Source: Methanobrevibacter ruminantium M1 (GTDB lineage Archaea > Methanobacteriota > Methanobacteria > Methanobacteriales > Methanobacteriaceae). Taken from it: a DNA stretch of 64,000 nt. The notes under the pieces are model-generated. The model was given only the letters and a program-made list of their open reading frames with translations. It had not been told where the DNA came from and searched no databases. Position numbers and translations under genes: made by a program. Of the stretch, positions 17,962-26,856 are shown one piece after another (position 1 is the first letter of the stretch; each line of letters opens with the position of its first letter). The stretch covers positions 248,001 through 312,000 of the forward strand of contig NC_013790.1 of the NCBI RefSeq assembly GCF_000024185.1. The letters run 5' to 3'.

Positions 17962-20900
17962 CTATTTTAATGTCAATTTAGCCTTTGCACTAGAAGTAGC
18001 AAATGTATCGTCACCTGCAAACTTGACAGTAAAGCTATAAGTTCCCTTCTTGTTTAGGCTTACATTTACAGTAGCAGTTCCTTTGGAATTGGTTTTAGCT
18101 GAGTATGTTTTGCCATTAACTGTGAAACTTATCTTTTTACCGCTTACGGCCTTTCCGTTTGCTGTCTTGAAGCTTGCAGTAAGGCTTTTTGTCTTTGCAC
18201 TTACCTTATATGACTTATTTGGGGCAGTCAATTTAGGGGTCTGTACTTTTACAGTAATCTTAGCAACTTCAAATGCTCCAAGGTATTCCTCATCTCCTAA
18301 GAATCCTATTGCAAAGGTGTATGTGCCTTTGTAAGCAAGGTTTATCTGTAGCTTTGCACTGCCGTTTTCATCTGTTGTTCTATCATAGACCCTTCCATTG
18401 AAACCTATCTTTATTGGTTTATTGGCTAAAGCAGTTCCGTTTTCGTCTTTTAAAGTAACTTGGAAGTATTCTCCTATTCTGCCGTCTTCAGATGCCACTG
18501 CAGTGGTTGTCATGTTTTTACAGTCTATTCTTGTATTGATTCTAGAAGATTCCTTTTTCTTGTCTTCATCTGTAGTATATACCTTTATAGCACAGACTTT
18601 CCCGTCACTGGTAAGGTCTACCCATTCTCCATTTAGATTTGCAGCTGACTTGTTTTCTATATAATGCTGTCTTCCACTTTCTAAAATTGGAATGCAGTCT
18701 GATGTGATCTTAACGTCAAATTCATCCCCTTCCTTGATAGGGACATATGAATCCAATTGGATTGTATGGAATCCAAAAAATGGTGAAGTTCCATCTTGGC
18801 TGTATTTCAATTCATCATTGACATAGATCTCTATGTTGTAATCGACGCCAGCATCAATGAAGTATGTTCCGACTGCTGCAATGAAATCATCTTCCAAAGC
18901 CTCAAATTCATTGACGTATTCATTTCCCATATCAGTGAATTCCAATGTGCCTCCGATGTCATATTGATAGTTTTTATTGTAAATGACTGTATTCATTATT
19001 GGGAATCCGACAGAAGGCACTAGGGTTGCAAAACTTGCGTCATAATAGGATATGTAATAGTATCCCTTATCTCCTAATTCTTCTCCCCAGCTGTTTTTGA
19101 TTATCCAAGCTCCGTCTCCTGGAGGGGTCATATAGAAATTGTCCTTGGAATAGTCATCATCCCATCCCACTAAAAGAACGCGATGGTTACTATCATTTTT
19201 TAGGCTGTATTGTGATGAGGTATTCTCATTTAATCCAGGTTCATCGGTTTCGGCATAGTAGCTTACTGCTAAAGCGCCATATTTTAAAAGGGATTGCTTT
19301 AATTTATCCTTGTCAGTGGAATTCATAAGAGGAGGCACAAAGACTGCGTCCTGCAAATGGATGCTGTCATCTGTTGCGATTATTGCTGAAATCTTTCCAA
19401 GCTCATCGTAAACGTCATATTCTGAAGGGAATACTCCAAACCAACTTAATGCATAGGAAGGGCCTAGGTTATACTCTCCCCCTTCTTCTGCTCCTAGGGT
19501 TCCATAGCGATAATATTGCAATAAGCTGTCTTGCATGTTGTTTTCAGAGATGTCCATTTCAAGGCCTAAAAATCTTAATATTGAAGATTCTATAGCTCCT
19601 ACAGTTCCAAATGCCCAACATGAACCCATGTAGCCTTGGTTTTTAACTGGAGTCACCCATCCCCATTCACGTAGGTCAAATTTCCGAGGAGGGTTTGTCA
19701 CATTGATTTCATTTTCTATGAGGGTAAAGTTCATTCCAGAAACGGCGATTACTGATTCATACCTTTCGTTGTTCAGGCATATTGAATCCTCTCCGCTATA
19801 GCTATTGTTTTCAAGTGTGGCGATTTCCCCATCGAAGTCTGTGAAGATATCATCAAACTCACTCTCTTTGTTGGTATTGTCTTTGAAAGTGGAGTTTGCA
19901 ATGTAGTAGCCTGAATCATATGTATATAGGGCTCCTCCAGTTTGGGCGTTATTGTTGCTGAAGCTGCAATTCAATATAATCAATGCGCTAATGTCAGAGA
20001 ATATTGCCCCTCCAAAGGAACCTCTATCATCATCTAATTCTACAGAGTTATTGTCAAAGATTGTCTGTGAAATTGTAAGCTGTGAGAAGGAAGAATAGAT
20101 TGCTCCTCCGTCAAAGAATGCCCCATTGTTTGTGAAATTGTCTTCCTCCAATGTGATTTTTCCCCCTAAAGAGAGGATTGCTCCTCCGAATTCGCTGTAG
20201 CAATTAACAAAGGAGGATCTTGAAATCATTATTGGTACGTCTTCGCTATCTGAATATATGTCAAGGAATATTGCCCCTCCATTTTTTTGTGAACTCACAT
20301 TAATGAATGTGCAATTGTCAATTTCAGCCTCTTCAATTCTTTTTAATCCTATTGCTCCTGCAGTAAGGTTTGCATAGAGATTAATGAATTTAGAATCATG
20401 AATTACTGTTTCTCGATCTCCCTTGATTGCTGTAGCGTATTTGGAGGTGGTATTTGCAAATGTTGTGTTTAAAACGTAGATTGAGGAATTTCCCAAACTG
20501 TTGACGAAAGCCCAGTCCAATGGCTTGGAGCTTTCAAAATATCCGTTGTTGATAGTTATTTCACCAAGGTATGAGTTTATTACTCCATCATTGAGGGATG
20601 TGCAGTCTATAAACTTATCATTATTGCTTGTATATTTTGCTCCAAATGCAAATATTACTCTTTTGTCTGAGCTGTCGTTGATGAAGGTTACATTGTTTGT
20701 CTCAAGCTCAGAGCCTGGGTTGAGTAATAGGGCGCTGTCCTTTGTAGAGTTTGCATTTATTATATTGAGATTTTTTAGGGTTATGTTAGTTCCGTTGATT
20801 TGGAAAATGCCACATTGATTGTCTCCGTCTATTGTATGGCCATTTCCGTTAATTACGAAATTGCTTTTAGAGATTGTTAATGTGATATTGTCAGTTTCAT

Positions 20901-21246
20901 TGTTGTATTTATAGTCGTCTGTCAATTCTAAAAGGTCACTTGCATTTATTATTTCCATTTGTAAGTCTGTAAATGTCTTCGCAGGATCTTTTAGAGCTTT
21001 ATTATTATCATTATTATTTGTATCTTTTAAATTATCATGATCATTTTGGATGATTGTGCTTTCGCTTAAGCTTTTATCACTTAAAGTGTTGTCGCTTAAG
21101 GTATTTTCATTTAAGCTGTTGTCGCTTAATGTGTTATCGTTTAGTCCATTATCACTTAAATCATTATTAAAATTCTCTGTTGCTGAAACCGCTCCCAGAG
21201 ATATGATTAAAATAAGCATGATAATTGCTATCTTTAAGACCTTCAT
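17962..21246 (-). CDS. Secreted adhesin-like protein with papain-type (C1) cysteine protease domain
   Basis: A 1094-residue exported protein. Residues 1-23 are a signal peptide. Residues about 25-75 are a repetitive Asn/Asp/Ser/Leu spacer (SDNxLxxNTLSDN units). Residues about 90-490 form a right-handed beta-helix-like repeat region (INGTNITLKNLNI, GGAIFSD, GGALYTYD turns). Residues about 525-770 are a papain fold with GSCWAF (Cys543), SNHRVLLVGW (His688) and IKNSWGEE (Asn718), plus the oxyanion Gln in VKNQGYMG. The C-terminus (912-1094) has two Ig-like modules shared with the other adhesin in this window. It probably acts at the cell surface, cutting or cross-linking peptide material; host or pseudomurein peptides are possible targets. 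Confidence 0.9.
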   Translation of the reverse strand: MKVLKIAIIMLILIISLGAVSATENFNNDLSDNGLNDNTLSDNSLNENTLSDNTLSDKSLSESTIIQNDHDNLKDTNNNDNNKALKDPAKTFTDLQMEIINASDLLELTDDYKYNNETDNITLTISKSNFVINGNGHTIDGDNQCGIFQINGTNITLKNLNIINANSTKDSALLLNPGSELETNNVTFINDSSDKRVIFAFGAKYTSNNDKFIDCTSLNDGVINSYLGEITINNGYFESSKPLDWAFVNSLGNSSIYVLNTTFANTTSKYATAIKGDRETVIHDSKFINLYANLTAGAIGLKRIEEAEIDNCTFINVSSQKNGGAIFLDIYSDSEDVPIMISRSSFVNCYSEFGGAILSLGGKITLEEDNFTNNGAFFDGGAIYSSFSQLTISQTIFDNNSVELDDDRGSFGGAIFSDISALIILNCSFSNNNAQTGGALYTYDSGYYIANSTFKDNTNKESEFDDIFTDFDGEIATLENNSYSGEDSICLNNERYESVIAVSGMNFTLIENEINVTNPPRKFDLREWGWVTPVKNQGYMGSCWAFGTVGAIESSILRFLGLEMDISENNMQDSLLQYYRYGTLGAEEGGEYNLGPSYALSWFGVFPSEYDVYDELGKISAIIATDDSIHLQDAVFVPPLMNSTDKDKLKQSLLKYGALAVSYYAETDEPGLNENTSSQYSLKNDSNHRVLLVGWDDDYSKDNFYMTPPGDGAWIIKNSWGEELGDKGYYYISYYDASFATLVPSVGFPIMNTVIYNKNYQYDIGGTLEFTDMGNEYVNEFEALEDDFIAAVGTYFIDAGVDYNIEIYVNDELKYSQDGTSPFFGFHTIQLDSYVPIKEGDEFDVKITSDCIPILESGRQHYIENKSAANLNGEWVDLTSDGKVCAIKVYTTDEDKKKESSRINTRIDCKNMTTTAVASEDGRIGEYFQVTLKDENGTALANKPIKIGFNGRVYDRTTDENGSAKLQINLAYKGTYTFAIGFLGDEEYLGAFEVAKITVKVQTPKLTAPNKSYKVSAKTKSLTASFKTANGKAVSGKKISFTVNGKTYSAKTNSKGTATVNVSLNKKGTYSFTVKFAGDDTFATSSAKAKLTLK

Positions 21247-21418
21247 GATTAGAATTTATGTTGAAATTATTATATATTTTTAATTTTATTAACTTAATTA
21301 ATGAATTATTTAAAGAATTCTTTATGTTATTATCTTTTTTAAGATTAAAGAATCATTTAGAAAACTATTTAAATAACGCAAAATATAGGATAATTATTCA
21401 TTTAAAGGAGGGTGTACT

Positions 21419-21556
21419 ATGGCAAGATGTCCAAGATGTGGTTCCGAAGCACTTGAAGAGATCAATTTCAATACATATAAATGCCATGAATGCGGCTATA
21501 TGATTAGAAATCCGGATGACCTTGAATTGGTTGAAAGAGAAAATGGTGATTTATGA
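21419..21556 (+). CDS. Small zinc-ribbon protein, 45 residues
   Basis: An intact 45-codon gene: MARCPRCGSEALEEINFNTY then KCHECGYMIRNPDDLELVER and ENGDL. Two CxxC knuckles (CPRC, CHEC) form a rubredoxin/zinc-ribbon knot. A strong RBS (AAAGGAGGG) lies 5 bp upstream of ATG 21419, so it is surely translated. The function is unknown; such mini-ribbons often bind nucleic acid or a partner enzyme. It is followed within 3 bp by the second copy of the dispersed hairpin element, and is divergent from the papain-type adhesin gene with a shared 170-bp promoter region. Confidence 0.85.
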   Translation: MARCPRCGSEALEEINFNTYKCHECGYMIRNPDDLELVERENGDL

Positions 21557-21558
21557 CT

Positions 21559-21598
21559 CAAGCTTTTTTGGCCTTCGGCCAAAAAACCTTGACCAAAA
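21559..21598 (+). repeat. Dispersed hairpin element, copy 2
   Basis: Identical over 40 bp to the element at 7755-7794: a 14-bp stem with one mismatch (CAAGCTTTTTTGGC / GCCAAAAAACCTTG), loop CTTCG, then ACCAAAA. It starts 2 bp after the stop of the zinc-ribbon gene. It probably works as a terminator in both places. Confidence 0.8.
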
Positions 21599-21762
21599 AT
21601 TTTATTGGGGGTTGTGAGAAAGTCCCTTTTCTATTTTTTTACTTTTTATTATTGAATTTTTATTTTTTTGTTATTTTAATCTTATTTATCTTTTAATTTC
21701 TGTTTTTATTTTTATGAAGGACTTTTTTTATGAATTTTTATTTTTACAAATTTATATCTTTC

Positions 21763-21850
21763 TTATCTAGTTTACTGGATAGTCTTTTATATATTATTAT
21801 CTAGTTTACTGGATAGTCTTTTATATATTATTATCTAGTTTACTGGATAA
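21763..21850. repeat. Three copies of a palindrome plus TATA-like box, 34-bp period
   Basis: TTATCTAGTTTACTGGATA occurs at 21763, 21797 and 21831, exactly 34 bp apart. Each core ATCTAGT-TT-ACTGGAT is an inverted repeat with one mismatch. The first two copies are followed by CTTTTATATATTATT, a TATA-like box. The array lies between two convergent genes, where an operator/promoter array is unexpected. Downstream I see hairpins (GAGTTAAAAACTC, 21912-21924) but no gene. Confidence 0.8.
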
Positions 21851-21993
21851 ATATTATATTATATGATTTTTAATAAAAAAAGAGTAATTTAAATTTGTTA
21901 ATAAAAAGGATGAGTTAAAAACTCTTATATATAAAAAGAGTTAAAAACTTCCCAGATCTATTTAAAAATAAGTTAGAGTTAAACTGCTTGGAT

Positions 21994-22422
21994 TTATCCT
22001 TGAACAGTAACTTTTAGCATCTTATCTCCAGGACGGATAGCATTTACAACATCCATTCCTTCGATAACTTGTCCAAATACGGTGTGAACACCATCTAAAT
22101 GAGGTTGCGGACTGTGGGTAATAAAGAACTGGCTTCCTCCAGTGTCCTTACCTGCATGTGCCATGGATAATGCTCCGGTTCCATGTTTGTGTGGGTTTCC
22201 TTCGGTTTCACATTTGATGGTCCAGCCAGGTCCTCCGGTACCGTCTCCTCTTGGACATCCTCCTTGGATTACAAAGTCAGGAATTACACGGTGGAAGGTT
22301 AATCCGTCATAGAATCCGCTGTTTGCTAATTTTTCAAAGTTTGCTACAGTTCCAGGAGCTTCGTTAGGGAATAATTCCAATACGATATCTCCTTTTTCAG
22401 TTTCAATAATTGCCTTTTTCAT
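21994..22422 (-). CDS. Cyclophilin-type peptidyl-prolyl cis-trans isomerase
   Basis: A 142-residue single-domain cytosolic cyclophilin that speeds proline isomerisation during folding. Family blocks: [20 protein letters not shown] (with the catalytic Arg), [20 protein letters not shown], and [14 protein letters not shown]. An in-frame GTG at 22431 is really part of the GTGAT ribosome site of ATG 22422. Codon use is C-rich in the wobble position, as for a highly expressed gene. An 11-bp palindrome TGTTTGAAACA (22470-22480) lies 48 bp upstream. Confidence 0.95.
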   Translation of the reverse strand: MKKAIIETEKGDIVLELFPNEAPGTVANFEKLANSGFYDGLTFHRVIPDFVIQGGCPRGDGTGGPGWTIKCETEGNPHKHGTGALSMAHAGKDTGGSQFFITHSPQPHLDGVHTVFGQVIEGMDVVNAIRPGDKMLKVTVQG

Positions 22423-22655
22423 TATAATCACTTTTCATTGTCTTTTAATGAATTAGTTATTTTTTTAGTTGTTTGAAACATAATATCTTGTTTAAAACAT
22501 ATTAAAAATACTATTTATATTTTATTTAACTTAATATTTAAAATTATTTTTTCCAGTCTTTTCATATTCAATTTAATTTTAGTTTTTTCTGTTTTATTCA
22601 GTGATTTATCGCTTTCTAAAAAATTTTAAATATAACTATTTATATATAAGAAAAT

Positions 22656-22931
22656 ATGTTAGAACAATATATGCAATTTATGTGGTTAATCATTTTTGGG
22701 AATATAGAGAACTTGATTTTATCTTCCCAAGGAGTTGTACAGGGAGTGGATCCTAAGATTTTAGGTGGATTAAGTATTCTTGTAGTTATTATGTGGTTTG
22801 TAATCGGTACAGTCATTACTGATGTTGCAATACAATATTCCAATCTTATTAATTTTATTGGCGGTCTTGCAATATTTCTTTTAGGTTTTCAAGCTGTTTA
22901 TGAGGCTGTTAGGAACATAAGGGGTGGATAA
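22656..22931 (+). CDS. Half-size integral membrane protein A (twin of the next gene)
   Basis: A 91-residue protein with three hydrophobic segments: LIIFGNIENLILSSQGV region (about 9-25), ILGGLSILVVIMWFVIGTVI (35-56) and INFIGGLAIFLLGFQAVYEA (64-84). Its key feature is the polar motif FGNIENLIL inside the first helix, repeated in the next gene. Three-helix halves with a polar or acidic motif in the first helix are the building plan of the LysE/TerC/CadD/Gdt1 transporter superfamily, where two halves are usually fused. Here they are separate, overlapping in operon style. TATA-like ATTTATATA lies only about 16 bp upstream. The function is unknown. Confidence 0.75.
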   Translation: MLEQYMQFMWLIIFGNIENLILSSQGVVQGVDPKILGGLSILVVIMWFVIGTVITDVAIQYSNLINFIGGLAIFLLGFQAVYEAVRNIRGG

Positions 22932-22932
22932 G

Positions 22933-23202
22933 ATGGATTGGAAACCTTATGCTCCATTCACTGCATTGCTTATTTTTGGAAACATTGAAAACCTTATTCT
23001 ATCATCTGAAGGTGTAATAGCAGGTGTTAATTCATTTGTTTTGCTTATATTGAGTTTGATAGCCGTTGTTGCTTGGCTTCTCTTAGGAACATATGGTACA
23101 AACTATGCAATCAAGTATGCTGATTATATTGAAATTATCGGCGGAATCGCTATTATTCTATTGGGTTTAGAATCAATGCTTGAAGCCTTTGGAATTCTTT
23201 AA
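22933..23202 (+). CDS. Half-size integral membrane protein B (twin of the previous gene)
   Basis: An 89-residue paralogue of the preceding protein: LLIFGNIENLILSSEGVIAGV is nearly the same as LIIFGNIENLILSSQGVVQGV, and the second and third helices and GGIAIILLG ending also align. ATG 22933 lies one base after the neighbour's stop; an in-frame GTG at 22924 would overlap it. The two probably assemble as a heterodimer to make one complete carrier or channel. I cannot name the substrate; a metal ion or small cation exporter is an inference from the superfamily plan only. Confidence 0.75.
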   Translation: MDWKPYAPFTALLIFGNIENLILSSEGVIAGVNSFVLLILSLIAVVAWLLLGTYGTNYAIKYADYIEIIGGIAIILLGLESMLEAFGIL

Positions 23203-23310
23203 TTCCTTACTTTACTTAAAATTCGCAGAATTCTTTAATTCCATTTTTTATTCTTTTTTTTAGACCTTTCACTCTTTTTTAATATTTTTTTAATTCTAGT
23301 TTTTATTTAT

Positions 23311-23386
23311 TTTTCACTATTTATTCCTAAAAGTTAAGTTTTTTCTTTATCTATTTAATTTTCACTATTTATTCCTAAAAGTTAAG
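23311..23386. repeat. Two-copy direct repeat, 48-bp period
   Basis: TTTTCACTATTTATTCCTAA plus AAGTTAAG occurs at 23311 and 23359. It lies between convergent genes, after the membrane protein pair and before the reductase stop. Probably an intergenic slippage duplication with terminator character. Confidence 0.75.
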
Positions 23387-23426
23387 GTTTTTTCTTTTTC
23401 ACTATTTTAAACCTAATTTAATAAAT

Positions 23427-24467
23427 TTAAACCTTAATTTCTCCAGATAGGATCTTTTTATAATCCTCATAGTTCTTCTTTAAAAGCTCTGGAATGTCAA
23501 GTTCATATGGACATTTCATGACACATTGCCTGCATTCTGTGCAGTCCTCTATCTTTCTCATCTTCTCTTGAGTCTCTTCATTTAGGTTTGGTTCAGCTGG
23601 GAACCTTCTAATCCATAATGACATTCTTGCGCAGATGAATATTTGAATGTCTTCAGGGCATGGCATGCAGTATCCGCAGCCTCTGCAGAAGTCTCCCTGC
23701 AATTCTTCTCTTTCCTTTGCAATTATCTCTTCAAGTTGCTTATCTAATTTGGTGTCGTCTGCCATATATGATAGGAATTCGTCAAGTTCGCTTAGTTTTT
23801 GAACTCCCCATATTGGAACAACATTATCAAAATGATTGATGTATGCAAATGCTGCCTTAGAGCTTCTGATAAGCCCTCCGCTCATTGCCTTCATTGCAAT
23901 GAATCCTATATTGTTTGCCCTTGCCATCTCCACAATTGCAAGCTCCTTTGGCCCTGTAAGGTAAGAGAAAGGAAACTGTATGGTTTCGTATAATCCGCTG
24001 TGGATTGCTTCTTCTGCAAGTTCATATTTGTGGGAGGTGAATCCTATATGTCTTATTGTTCCCTCATCGTAGAGGTCGAACAATGCATCGTATGCTCCGC
24101 TTCCGTCCCCTTCTGTAGGGCAGAATGATGGGTTGTGTATCTGATAAAGGTCTATATAGTCGGTTCCTAGATTGTCAAGACTAGTCTTGATATCCTTTTC
24201 AATGTCTCTTCTGTTTTCCCCTTGGGTCTTGCTTGCAATAATGATGCTTTCTCGTGGAAACTCTTTATCGAATCCTTTAAATGCATAGTTAAGTTTTTCT
24301 TCACTATCTGTATATGCTCTTGCAGTGTCGAAGAAGTTTATTCCGTTATTGTAAGCCTTTCGAACAATCTCTGCACTTTCATTAAAGTCAACACGTTGAA
24401 TAGGGAGTGCTCCAAATCCGTTTTTCTCTATTTCAAGTCCAGTCTTGCCAAGTATTATTCTAGCCAT
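23427..24467 (-). CDS. Aldo/keto reductase with C-terminal ferredoxin-like [4Fe-4S] domain
   Basis: A 346-residue fusion. Residues 1-245 are an aldo/keto reductase barrel: FDTARAYTDSEEKL with the catalytic Asp and Tyr, Lys in IIASKTQG, and NLGTDYIDLYQIHNP. Residues about 265-325 hold two cysteine clusters: CRGCGYCMPCP and CTECRQCVMKCP, sufficient for two [4Fe-4S] clusters. Such oxidoreductases occur widely in anaerobes, probably moving electrons between ferredoxin and a carbonyl substrate or NADPH; the physiological substrate is unknown. It is divergent from argD. The start follows a GGTGATAGG site. Confidence 0.88.
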   Translation of the reverse strand: MARIILGKTGLEIEKNGFGALPIQRVDFNESAEIVRKAYNNGINFFDTARAYTDSEEKLNYAFKGFDKEFPRESIIIASKTQGENRRDIEKDIKTSLDNLGTDYIDLYQIHNPSFCPTEGDGSGAYDALFDLYDEGTIRHIGFTSHKYELAEEAIHSGLYETIQFPFSYLTGPKELAIVEMARANNIGFIAMKAMSGGLIRSSKAAFAYINHFDNVVPIWGVQKLSELDEFLSYMADDTKLDKQLEEIIAKEREELQGDFCRGCGYCMPCPEDIQIFICARMSLWIRRFPAEPNLNEETQEKMRKIEDCTECRQCVMKCPYELDIPELLKKNYEDYKKILSGEIKV

Positions 24468-24694
24468 CCTATCACCAAATCAATCAACACAATTAGTTGT
24501 TTAAATTTTTTTATCCTCAAATTATTGCTTATATTTATCATCTTATGAAAAGTATTACAAAACATTATCTTTAATTATTTTTTTATATTATAAACTATAA
24601 ATATAATTGTGTTAAACTCTTATTTTAATCAATAAATTAACTTAATTCAATTAATTTAATCAATTAAAAAAAAAAATTTAAGGAGTTATTATTT

Positions 24695-25870
24695 ATGAAT
24701 ACACAGGAAATCATTGATATTGAAGATAAATATTTCATTAATACATTTAACAGGGTCCCAATAGTCCTTGACCATGGAGAAGGAGTAAAAGTATGGGACA
24801 TAGATGGAAACGAGTATTTGGACTTTTTAGCAGGTATTGCTGTAAACTGCTTAGGTCACAACCATCCTAAGCTTGTAAGCGCAATTCAAGAGCAAGCAGG
24901 AAAGCTTATTCACGTATCAAGCATCTATTATAACGAACCTGCAACAGTTTATGCCAAAAGATTGGTGGATGCAACTGGCTTTGATAGAATATTCTTTGCA
25001 AACTCTGGAGCTGAAGCCAATGAGGGAGCAATCAAGCTTGCAATCAAATACAGCGGCAAGCATGAGGTCCTATACTGTGGAGACTCTTTCCACGGAAGAA
25101 CAATCCTTACCCTTTCTGTAACTGATCACCCTGAATACAGCGCACCTTATGTTGAAAACCTGCCAAAAGGATTTAAGAAAGTTGAATTCGGCAATTTGGA
25201 CAGCGTTAAGGAAGCAATCACAGATCAAACTGCAGCAATCATCATTGAACCTGTTCAAGGTGAAGGTGGAGTTCATGTTGCTTCAGAAGAGTTCTACAAA
25301 GGATTGAATGACTTATGCAAGGAAAAAGGAATCCTAATCATTGCAGATGAGGTCCAATCAGGATTTGGAAGATGCGGAGCATTGTTTGCACATGAATTAT
25401 TTGGCCTTGAGCCAGATATAATGACTGTTGCAAAAGGAATCGGCGGAGGATTCCCAATGGCTGCATTTCTGGCCAAAGAGGATGTAGCTGGCGGATTTGT
25501 ACCGGGAGACCACGGTACAACCTTTGCAGGTAGCCCTCTTGCAGGTGCAGCTGCAAATGCAGTATTTGATGCATTCGAAGAAGAGAATATTGTAGAAAAC
25601 AGTAAAAAGATGGGAGAATACTTTAAGGAAAAATTAGCTCCTCTTAAAGACAAATACGACTTCATAACTGATGTAAGAGGTTCCGGTCTTTTAGTAGGGC
25701 TTGAATTAAACTTTGAAGGAGCAGATATAGTTGGAAAGATGCTTGAAGAAGGATTCTTAATCAACTGTACAGCAGGTAATGTATTAAGGTTTGCACCTCC
25801 TCTTGTAGTTAAAGAGGAAGAGATTGATGCACTTGTTGAAGCTCTTGATAAGGTTTTTTCTTCCTTATAA
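24695..25870 (+). CDS. argD: Acetylornithine aminotransferase ArgD
   Basis: A 391-residue class III PLP aminotransferase that makes N-acetylornithine in arginine synthesis; in organisms of this type it may also serve in lysine synthesis. The PLP lysine is Lys247 in MTVAKGIGGGFPM; the PLP-phosphate region is ANSGAEANEGAIKLA and the Asp ligand is in IADEVQSGFGR. The N-terminus NTFNRVPIVLDHGEGVKVWD is typical of ArgD. RBS AAGGAG. It is monocistronic, ended by two hairpins. LysA and DapF are 2-4 kb downstream on the same strand. Confidence 0.93.
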   Translation: MNTQEIIDIEDKYFINTFNRVPIVLDHGEGVKVWDIDGNEYLDFLAGIAVNCLGHNHPKLVSAIQEQAGKLIHVSSIYYNEPATVYAKRLVDATGFDRIFFANSGAEANEGAIKLAIKYSGKHEVLYCGDSFHGRTILTLSVTDHPEYSAPYVENLPKGFKKVEFGNLDSVKEAITDQTAAIIIEPVQGEGGVHVASEEFYKGLNDLCKEKGILIIADEVQSGFGRCGALFAHELFGLEPDIMTVAKGIGGGFPMAAFLAKEDVAGGFVPGDHGTTFAGSPLAGAAANAVFDAFEEENIVENSKKMGEYFKEKLAPLKDKYDFITDVRGSGLLVGLELNFEGADIVGKMLEEGFLINCTAGNVLRFAPPLVVKEEEIDALVEALDKVFSSL

Positions 25871-25884
25871 TTTAATTTTAAGTT

Positions 25885-25955
25885 CTAGTTTCTTTTGAAA
25901 CTAGATTTTCTTCTTTTTTATTTATTTTTTTTGTTCCAGTTTCTTTTGAAACTAG
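25885..25955 (+). terminator. Duplicated hairpin terminator after argD
   Basis: CTAGTTTCTTTTGAAACTAG (25885-25904) is a perfect 8-bp stem with a TTTT loop, followed by ATTTTCTTCTTTTTTA. A second copy with one changed base, CCAGTTTCTTTTGAAACTAG (25936-25955), follows 51 bp later with its own T-run. Two successive terminators made by duplication. Confidence 0.8.
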
Positions 25956-26075
25956 ATTTTTTTCTTTTTATTCTTTTTATTCTTTTTAAAAAATTCTTTA
26001 CCAATTTTACTTTTTGCTTCTTTTATTTAAATTTTTTAAAAAATTATTTAAAGACTTCCAAATAAATTAATTAAC

Positions 26076-26720
26076 ATGGAAATAAAAAGAATCAACAGGT
26101 ATGTCATTTACCTATTTTCACTGTTTTTAATATCATTAGGGGCCTCAATATCAATCAAGGCAAATCTGGGAACATCTCCAATCATCTGCCTTCCATATGT
26201 TTCAAGCCTTATCTTGAATATGAGCGTTGGAACAGTCTGTTTGATATTTAATGTTATATTCATACTTGTTCAGATAATCCTCCTTAGGGGAGACTTTGAA
26301 AGGAGACAGTATCTTCAGATAATTGTAGGAACAATCTTCTCCCTTTCAATTGACTTTTCAATGACGCTTGTAACTTTTTTAAATCCTACAAACTACATTA
26401 GCCAGTTTGCCGTCCTTATGCTAAGTTGTGTGGTTGTTGCATTTGGCGTATTGCTTGAGGTTCAAACAGAGGTGGTCTTTCTTCCTCCCGATGGAATCAT
26501 TGTGGCTATTTCAAAGGTTCTAAATAAGGAGTTTCCTAAGGTAAAACCTTTCTTTGATACATCATTAGTGCTTACAGCAGCTATTCTTTCAATAGTTTTC
26601 CTAGGCTACCTTGCAGGAGTCCGTGAAGGAACCATAATTTCAGCTGTAATAATTGGGCCTATCGTTAAAGTGCTTCAGAAGTTCTTTAATCCTTATATCG
26701 AGGCTGTAATTGAAAAATAA
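26076..26720 (+). CDS. YczE/YyaS/YitT-type integral membrane protein
   Basis: A 214-residue protein with five to six membrane helices. The start RYVIYLFSLFLISLGASISI followed by KANLGTSPI is the hallmark of the YczE-like (DUF6198) family, and the QTEVVFLPPDGIIVAIS segment also fits. The role is undefined; members often sit beside regulators or transporters. Here it is monocistronic with no clear RBS and a very short leader after a poly-A/T promoter. Function not claimed. Confidence 0.75.
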   Translation: MEIKRINRYVIYLFSLFLISLGASISIKANLGTSPIICLPYVSSLILNMSVGTVCLIFNVIFILVQIILLRGDFERRQYLQIIVGTIFSLSIDFSMTLVTFLNPTNYISQFAVLMLSCVVVAFGVLLEVQTEVVFLPPDGIIVAISKVLNKEFPKVKPFFDTSLVLTAAILSIVFLGYLAGVREGTIISAVIIGPIVKVLQKFFNPYIEAVIEK

Positions 26721-26856
26721 TGCTTTTTTTATATATTTGCTCCATTCAGATGAAGTTCTTTAGTTGGGTGAAGTTATTTACTTAGATAAAGTTCTTTCAT
26801 TCTCTAAATCTTTTGTTAAAAGTTCATTAAAAATAAAATTAATAAATTTAAGATAT

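Noticed and set aside
21763-21850. Possible mini CRISPR array
   Set aside because: The 34-bp units are identical including the parts that would be spacers, only three copies exist and no cas gene is near. It is a tandem repeat.
25294-25764. Antisense open frame of 156 codons inside argD
   Set aside because: Shadow of a high-quality coding gene; Ser/Pro-rich composition typical of antisense frames.
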